A program made the position numbers and the translations under genes. From assembly GCF_000155595.1 (NCBI RefSeq), contig NZ_DS989904.1, positions 4,209,987 through 4,273,986 on the forward strand: a stretch of DNA of 64,000 nt, read 5' to 3'. The stretch comes from Synechococcus sp. PCC 7335. Lineage in GTDB: Bacteria > Cyanobacteriota > Cyanobacteriia > Phormidesmidales > Phormidesmidaceae. The notes beneath the pieces were generated by a model. It saw nothing but the letters and a program-made list of their open reading frames with translations, was not told the origin of the DNA and did no database searches. Within the stretch, counting starts at the first letter, position 1; every line of letters starts with the position of its first letter. This document shows positions 63,438-64,000 of this stretch, in pieces.

Positions 63438-64000
63438 ATGAAAGCCTTCTTGGTTGAGCACACTCTTCGCTATCTGCCGCTGACAATGGTGACTCTACTA
63501 AGTGCTGCTATGTCAGCGCACTCTGCTGAAGTAGTGGCCGGCCCAACCGGAACCCAGTTTACGCTCAATCAACTACCTAGCGGCAACTATCGATTCTGTA
63601 GCAAAAAGCCAGATGAAGTAGGCCAAGCGATGGGTGCTTGCTTCCGGTTTAGAAAGGAGGCAGAAAACATTGTTGGCACCTACTACTACCCCAATACAGG
63701 ATCGAGTATTTGTTTAAGAGGACAGATCAATAACAACACTTTTAGCGGTCAGGCAATTGAGCGGTTTTCAACAGGAGAATCACCTCCAGCAGACTTCTCT
63801 CGTCCGCAGCTATCTAACTGGGATGTAGATTTCTTGAAAGTAGGCAATGGTTTGTACGTAGATCGACTTGACCGGCGCGATGCCATCTTGTATCGCAGCG
63901 CCTTACTTAATCTGAACAACTTCTATCAATACAATGCAGGTAGCGTCTCACCGCCTACAACCTGTCCAACTCGGCCAAGCAGTATTGTCAGCGTCGCACC
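63438..64000 (+). CDS. Secreted hypothetical protein (3' partial)
   Basis: An open frame from ATG 63438 runs off the window end (187 codons visible). The N-terminus is signal-peptide-like (LRYLPLTMVTLLSAAMSAHS, then AEVVAG). The visible mature part contains NYRFCSKKPDEVGQAMGACF and NTGSSICLRGQINNNTFSGQ, with three cysteines that may form disulfides, and then a Pro/Ser-rich stretch. I do not recognise the family. It follows the unknown secreted gene on the same strand, 211 bp away; whether they are co-expressed is not clear. Confidence 0.75.
   Translation, partial: MKAFLVEHTLRYLPLTMVTLLSAAMSAHSAEVVAGPTGTQFTLNQLPSGNYRFCSKKPDEVGQAMGACFRFRKEAENIVGTYYYPNTGSSICLRGQINNNTFSGQAIERFSTGESPPADFSRPQLSNWDVDFLKVGNGLYVDRLDRRDAILYRSALLNLNNFYQYNAGSVSPPTTCPTRPSSIVSVA

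Overview
The window looks like a chromosomal segment of a cyanobacterium. The palindrome GCGATCGC (HIP1) recurs throughout, for example at 176-183, 11489-11496 and 14753-14760. The gene set also fits: a hormogonium-polysaccharide (hps) pseudopilin cluster, CbiD beside GuaA, a ThiE with the extra N-terminal domain, DUF1517 and DUF1565 proteins, a CikA-like kinase and a class II ribonucleotide reductase. A filamentous or otherwise motile HIP1-rich lineage is likely; a Leptolyngbya-like assignment would be a guess. No rRNA, tRNA, transposase, prophage or CRISPR array was seen.

Layout. 2-864: 3' part of prmC and a 35-codon membrane mini-ORF. 877-8390 (minus): hpsA, hpsB, hpsC and a fourth pseudopilin. 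8724-11128 (minus): rpmB and htpG. 11472-14882: nrdJ, interrupted in frame by a 409-residue LAGLIDADG intein. 15252-22009: a CFA-synthase-like methyltransferase, an NfeD-like protein with two flotillins, a SirB1/TPR protein and hisA. 22066-27840: a small phasin-like protein, guaA, cbiD, moaA and rpsD. 28055-34027: ftsH, an M23 peptidase and a GAF-kinase-receiver protein. 34590-42671: cobN, a YdcF protein overlapping its 3' end, a DUF1517 protein, thiS and thiE. 43103-50417: a DUF1565 beta-helix protein, then a minus-strand run of Ser/Thr kinase, rhodanese, prolyl oligopeptidase and LpxB-like glycosyltransferase. 50509-54051: larB, a hexose-6-phosphate mutarotase, a membrane-anchored [2Fe-2S] protein and dinB. 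54167-61526: histidine kinase, response regulator-TPR, two TrkA-type subunits, TrkH and a CPA2 antiporter. 61784-64000: two secreted proteins, the last cut by the window end.

How genes work together. The hps genes probably build a type-IV-pilus-like machine for polysaccharide secretion and gliding. NfeD plus two SPFH proteins form a membrane-microdomain module. CbiD and CobN belong to cobalamin synthesis, and NrdJ uses adenosylcobalamin. The kinase/regulator/RCK/TrkH/antiporter genes look like one potassium and pH homeostasis unit.

Most unusual. Short tandem duplications of 12-21 bp, each with its own sequence, recur at more than fifteen places, in gaps and in frame inside genes. Other points are the nrdJ intein, two TrkA subunits with complementary losses, a very Asp-rich loop in the NfeD protein, a ThiS whose diglycine is not C-terminal, and a low-complexity insertion in CobN. 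I found no clearly new multi-gene system; the best candidates are the split-RCK potassium operon and the acidic NfeD/dual flotillin module.
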